Shown here: positions 61,368-64,000 of the stretch, one piece after another
How positions within the stretch are numbered: position 1 is the first letter of the stretch
Layout: each line of letters opens with the position of its first letter
From: Flavobacterium nackdongense
GTDB taxonomy: Bacteria; Bacteroidota; Bacteroidia; Flavobacteriales; Flavobacteriaceae
Length of the DNA: 64,000 nucleotides
NCBI RefSeq assembly: GCF_004355225.1
Contig: NZ_CP037933.1
Span: 62,001 to 126,000 of the forward strand
Reading direction: 5' to 3'
Notes under the pieces: generated by a model
What the model was told of the DNA's origin: nothing
The model's database searches: none
What the model saw: the letters and a program-made list of their open reading frames with translations, nothing else
Translations under genes and position numbers: made by a program

Positions 61368-63215
61368 ATGAAAAAATCATTTCTGATTACGCTTTTGTTT
61401 TTTGGTGTCTTTGCGTTGGCACAGGAAAAAACAACAAATTATGTTGCAGAAAATTACTCCAAGAAAGAAGTTCATATCAAAATGCGTGATGGTATCGAAT
61501 TGTTTACTTCAATTTATACTCCAAAAGATACTTCAAAAAAGTATCCGATACTGATGCAAAGGACACCTTACGATTGCGCGCCTTATGGTGAGGATAAATT
61601 TAAAAGAAGCATCAGTCCTAGCGAAACAATGATGAAGGAAGGGTATATTGTGGTGTATCAGGATGTTCGCGGACGCTATATGAGCGATGGTTTGTATGAT
61701 AATATGCGTCCGTTCCTACCAAATAAAAAAAACAATAAGGATGTCGACGAAGCCTCTGATACCTATGACACCATCGATTGGTTGGTAAAAAATGTGAACA
61801 ACAACAACGGTAATGTTGGAATTTGGGGTATTTCGTACCCCGGATTTTATGCATCCTATTCTTTATTGAGCAACCATCCTGCATTGAAAGCCGTTTCGCC
61901 ACAAGCCGCAATAAGTGATTTCTTTTTTGATGATTTTCATCATAATGGTGCGTATCTGTTGAGTTATTGGAAAGTTACGCCTTTATTTGGACCACAAAAA
62001 AGTAAACGAACCACCGAGGATTGGTTTCAATTTCCCAATATCGGAAGCAATGATGATTATCAATTTTTTTTAAATGTCGGGCCTTTGGTGAATTTAGACA
62101 AATATTATGATAAGAGTAATGAATTTTGGCAACAGCTAAAAGAACATTCTAGTTATGATGAATTTTGGCAAAAACGGGGAATTCTGCAACACATGAAGAA
62201 TATAAAACCCGCTGTAATGTTTGTAGGAGGCTGGTTCGATGCGGAAGATTTATACGGTCCTTTAAACACGTACGCCACTGTAGAAAAAAACAGCAAAAAC
62301 TACAATACCCTCGTTATGGGGCCTTGGAGTCACGGTGACTGGGCAAGAAATTCCGAAAAACAAGTGATTGGGAATATCAATTTTGGAGACAGTATCTCTG
62401 GTTTTTATCAAAAAAATATCGAAGCTAATTTTTTCCGACATTTCTTGAAAGGAAATGGAAAAGGGGAGAATAAACTTCCTGAAGCTTATGTTTTTGATAC
62501 AGGAAATAAAGAATGGAAAACCTATGATGCTTGGCCTCCAAAAAATGCAGAAACGCAAGTTTTTTACCTACAAGGAAATGAGAATTTGTCAAGAAAAAAT
62601 AATGATACAGGTTTTGAAGAATTTAGTAGCGACCCAAAGAAACCAGTACCTTATTCTGAAGATGTCAAACAACAAGGGCTAACACCCAGAAAATATATGA
62701 CCGACGATCAGCGTTTTGCTGCAAGACGTCCCGACGTATTGGTTTTTGAAACCGAAGTATTAAATGATAATGTTACATTGGCTGGCGATATTCTAGCTAA
62801 ATTACAAGTTTCAACGACAGGTACCGATGCGGATTGGATCGTAAAAATAATCGATGTTTTCCCCAATGATGAACCAGAAACAAAATATGTACAGCCTAAT
62901 TTAAAAATGAGTAATTACCACCTGATGGTTAGGAGTGAAGTGATGCGCGGACGTTTTCGTAATAGTTTTTCAAAGCCAGAACCCTTTGTTCCAAATCAAA
63001 AAACAGCGGTGAATATTAAGTTGCAAGACGTTTTTCACACGTTCAAAAAAGGCCACAAATTGCAGATTCAAATTCAAAGCACTTGGTTTCCATTGATTGA
63101 TATAAATCCACAGACTTTTGTAGATAATATTTTTTACGCGAAACCCGAAGATTTCAAAAATCAAATCCATCGTGTTTATAACGATTCAGAAATCGAAATT
63201 AAAGTGTTGAAATAA
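61368..63215 (+). CDS. CocE/NonD-family hydrolase
   Basis: This 615-residue secreted protein (signal peptide KSFLITLLFFGVFALAQ) is a serine hydrolase of the S15/CocE family. It has RTPYDCAPYG, QDVRGRYMSDG, the nucleophile elbow GIWGISYPGFYAS (Ser near residue 157), a later GPWSHGDW with the catalytic His and the C-terminal jelly-roll region. Related enzymes include X-Pro dipeptidyl-peptidase and glutaryl-7-ACA acylase. I start at ATG 61368; the upstream ATG at 61326 adds 14 residues before the signal peptide. Confidence 0.9.
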   Translation: MKKSFLITLLFFGVFALAQEKTTNYVAENYSKKEVHIKMRDGIELFTSIYTPKDTSKKYPILMQRTPYDCAPYGEDKFKRSISPSETMMKEGYIVVYQDVRGRYMSDGLYDNMRPFLPNKKNNKDVDEASDTYDTIDWLVKNVNNNNGNVGIWGISYPGFYASYSLLSNHPALKAVSPQAAISDFFFDDFHHNGAYLLSYWKVTPLFGPQKSKRTTEDWFQFPNIGSNDDYQFFLNVGPLVNLDKYYDKSNEFWQQLKEHSSYDEFWQKRGILQHMKNIKPAVMFVGGWFDAEDLYGPLNTYATVEKNSKNYNTLVMGPWSHGDWARNSEKQVIGNINFGDSISGFYQKNIEANFFRHFLKGNGKGENKLPEAYVFDTGNKEWKTYDAWPPKNAETQVFYLQGNENLSRKNNDTGFEEFSSDPKKPVPYSEDVKQQGLTPRKYMTDDQRFAARRPDVLVFETEVLNDNVTLAGDILAKLQVSTTGTDADWIVKIIDVFPNDEPETKYVQPNLKMSNYHLMVRSEVMRGRFRNSFSKPEPFVPNQKTAVNIKLQDVFHTFKKGHKLQIQIQSTWFPLIDINPQTFVDNIFYAKPEDFKNQIHRVYNDSEIEIKVLK

Positions 63216-63407
63216 TTGAAATTTTCATTTCTATATGGAAATCATTTTATCAAAGTTAATTTTGGTACGGGAATAGCGAACATCTGCCATTCTCACGCAA
63301 GAAAAACTATATAAGAAGAGGTATATAGGACATTGGATTCGCTTGACCGATAACTTAGGTCTTAAAAATAATAGTGAATAAAAAATAGTCTCTTTTCTGC
63401 GGCCAAT
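63216..63407. other. Intergenic region without clear features
   Basis: 192 bp between convergent genes. I see no ORF, strong hairpin or repeat in it. Confidence 0.5.
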
Positions 63408-63860
63408 TTAGATTTTGCTCAGTTCATAGCAATTGATCCAGTCAGTCACAGACATTTTTGCTGCAAGTTCAGCGATTAAGTCAAAAGGAATTTGGTCTAA
63501 TTTCTTGAAGCGGATACAACTTTTGCCCATATCTAATTTGTGCTTGCTATTTTTAGCGAATTCGGTAATGAACCAGTGCATAAGTTCCGGATCGGTATAT
63601 AATCCCATGTGATAGATGGCAACAAAATTCTTTTGTGATGCAATACTCAAAAAAGGTAGCGGCAGTTTCGGATTGCAATGATACCCATTTGGATAGAGGC
63701 TATGGGGAACCACATACCCTAACATTCCGTAACTGATCTCTTCTTGGAAACCTTGCGGAAGAGAATTCAAAATGCAAGTTCTAAGTTTCAAAAAAGGCTC
63801 CTTTCTATCTTCAGGAAGTTCGTTTAGGTACATTTCGACGGTTTTGGCTGTAGAAATCAT
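63408..63860 (-). CDS. DUF1801-domain protein
   Basis: This 150-residue protein begins TVEMYLNELPEDRKEPFLKL and has the DUF1801 core EISYGMLGYVVP, LPFLSIASQKNFVAIY and DMGKSCIRFKKLDQIPFDLI. The family (YdhG/YjhX-like) is small, cytoplasmic and of unknown function. A single-gene unit. The remaining 140 bp to the window end hold nothing I can identify. Confidence 0.9.
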   Translation of the reverse strand: MISTAKTVEMYLNELPEDRKEPFLKLRTCILNSLPQGFQEEISYGMLGYVVPHSLYPNGYHCNPKLPLPFLSIASQKNFVAIYHMGLYTDPELMHWFITEFAKNSKHKLDMGKSCIRFKKLDQIPFDLIAELAAKMSVTDWINCYELSKI

Positions 63861-64000
63861 AATTATATTTTTTAGTAAAGATATAATTTATCTGTTTTCT
63901 TGGCTATAGTTCGGGCTTTTTTTTAGAATACCAAAATTGTAGTGTGTTTTTTAAAATGTTATATTCTAGTGGTTTACAGCTGCTATTTTTTTGAAGTTCG

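Overview
The window looks like a chromosomal segment of a Flavobacterium-like member of the Bacteroidetes (Flavobacteriaceae). The evidence is AT-rich intergenic DNA, promoter boxes of the Bacteroidetes form TAnnTTTG, a giant secreted repeat protein of the gliding/type IX secretion kind, DUF3822 next to rsmD, and a class A RNase P RNA. Most of it is housekeeping sequence with short, tightly packed operons. The accessory DNA is concentrated in three places: the left end (1-10.1 kb), 23.5-24.75 kb, and 53.4-57.9 kb.

Layout. 1-10100 (minus): a two-gene unit, a small secreted protein followed by a giant surface protein whose 3' end lies outside the window; about 5 kb of it is 63 tandem 81-bp repeats. 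10719-14241 (plus): sixA-like phosphatase, ppk1 and ppx, a polyphosphate unit. 14238-16009 (minus): dnaX split by an A10 slippery site. 16053-18079: a TIMP-like membrane protein, rnpB and a cupin. 18365-23544: dicarboxylate symporter, rsmD, DUF3822, a RecD-like helicase and a DODA-type dioxygenase. 23599-24174: a YoeB-type toxin-antitoxin pair followed by a stray copy of the dioxygenase 3' end. 24259-31126: hypothetical gene, kdsB, an active/inactive M16 peptidase pair, a K+ channel, a spermidine-synthase-like methyltransferase, an acyltransferase and an XRE regulator with operator-like palindromes. 31441-36358: M14 peptidase, Lrp regulator, ppc, DinB. 36417-40660 (minus): aroB, a 59-codon leader ORF, speA, a deoxyhypusine-synthase-like protein and a very acidic protein, which together look like a polyamine unit. 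40750-53370: proline dehydrogenase, lipoprotein, ABC exporter, tRNA-Val, gamma-glutamyltransferase, a trans-sulfuration-type PLP enzyme with a divergent Lrp regulator, SDR, lpdA, DoxX and pabB. 53371-57850: an accessory island (Crp-like regulator, ECF-type sigma factor, IS982-family element nested in a related MITE, MBL-fold hydrolase, secreted thioredoxin-like operon) that ends with a degenerate copy of the pabB 3' end. 57957-63860: tilS, dsbD, a CocE/NonD hydrolase and a DUF1801 protein.

The most notable observations are: (i) the repeat array, in which all 63 units have the same length and almost all variation is synonymous; (ii) dnaX, where the zero frame gives only the short form and a -1 shift (or RNA slippage) is needed for the full-length form; (iii) two separate loci (ygiD and pabB) where accessory cargo sits between an intact gene 3' end and a second, diverged copy of that same 3' end; (iv) a nested IS/MITE with both target duplications intact; (v) a promoter-proximal small ORF heading the arginine decarboxylase operon. 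All calls come from reading the sequence; no database search was run.
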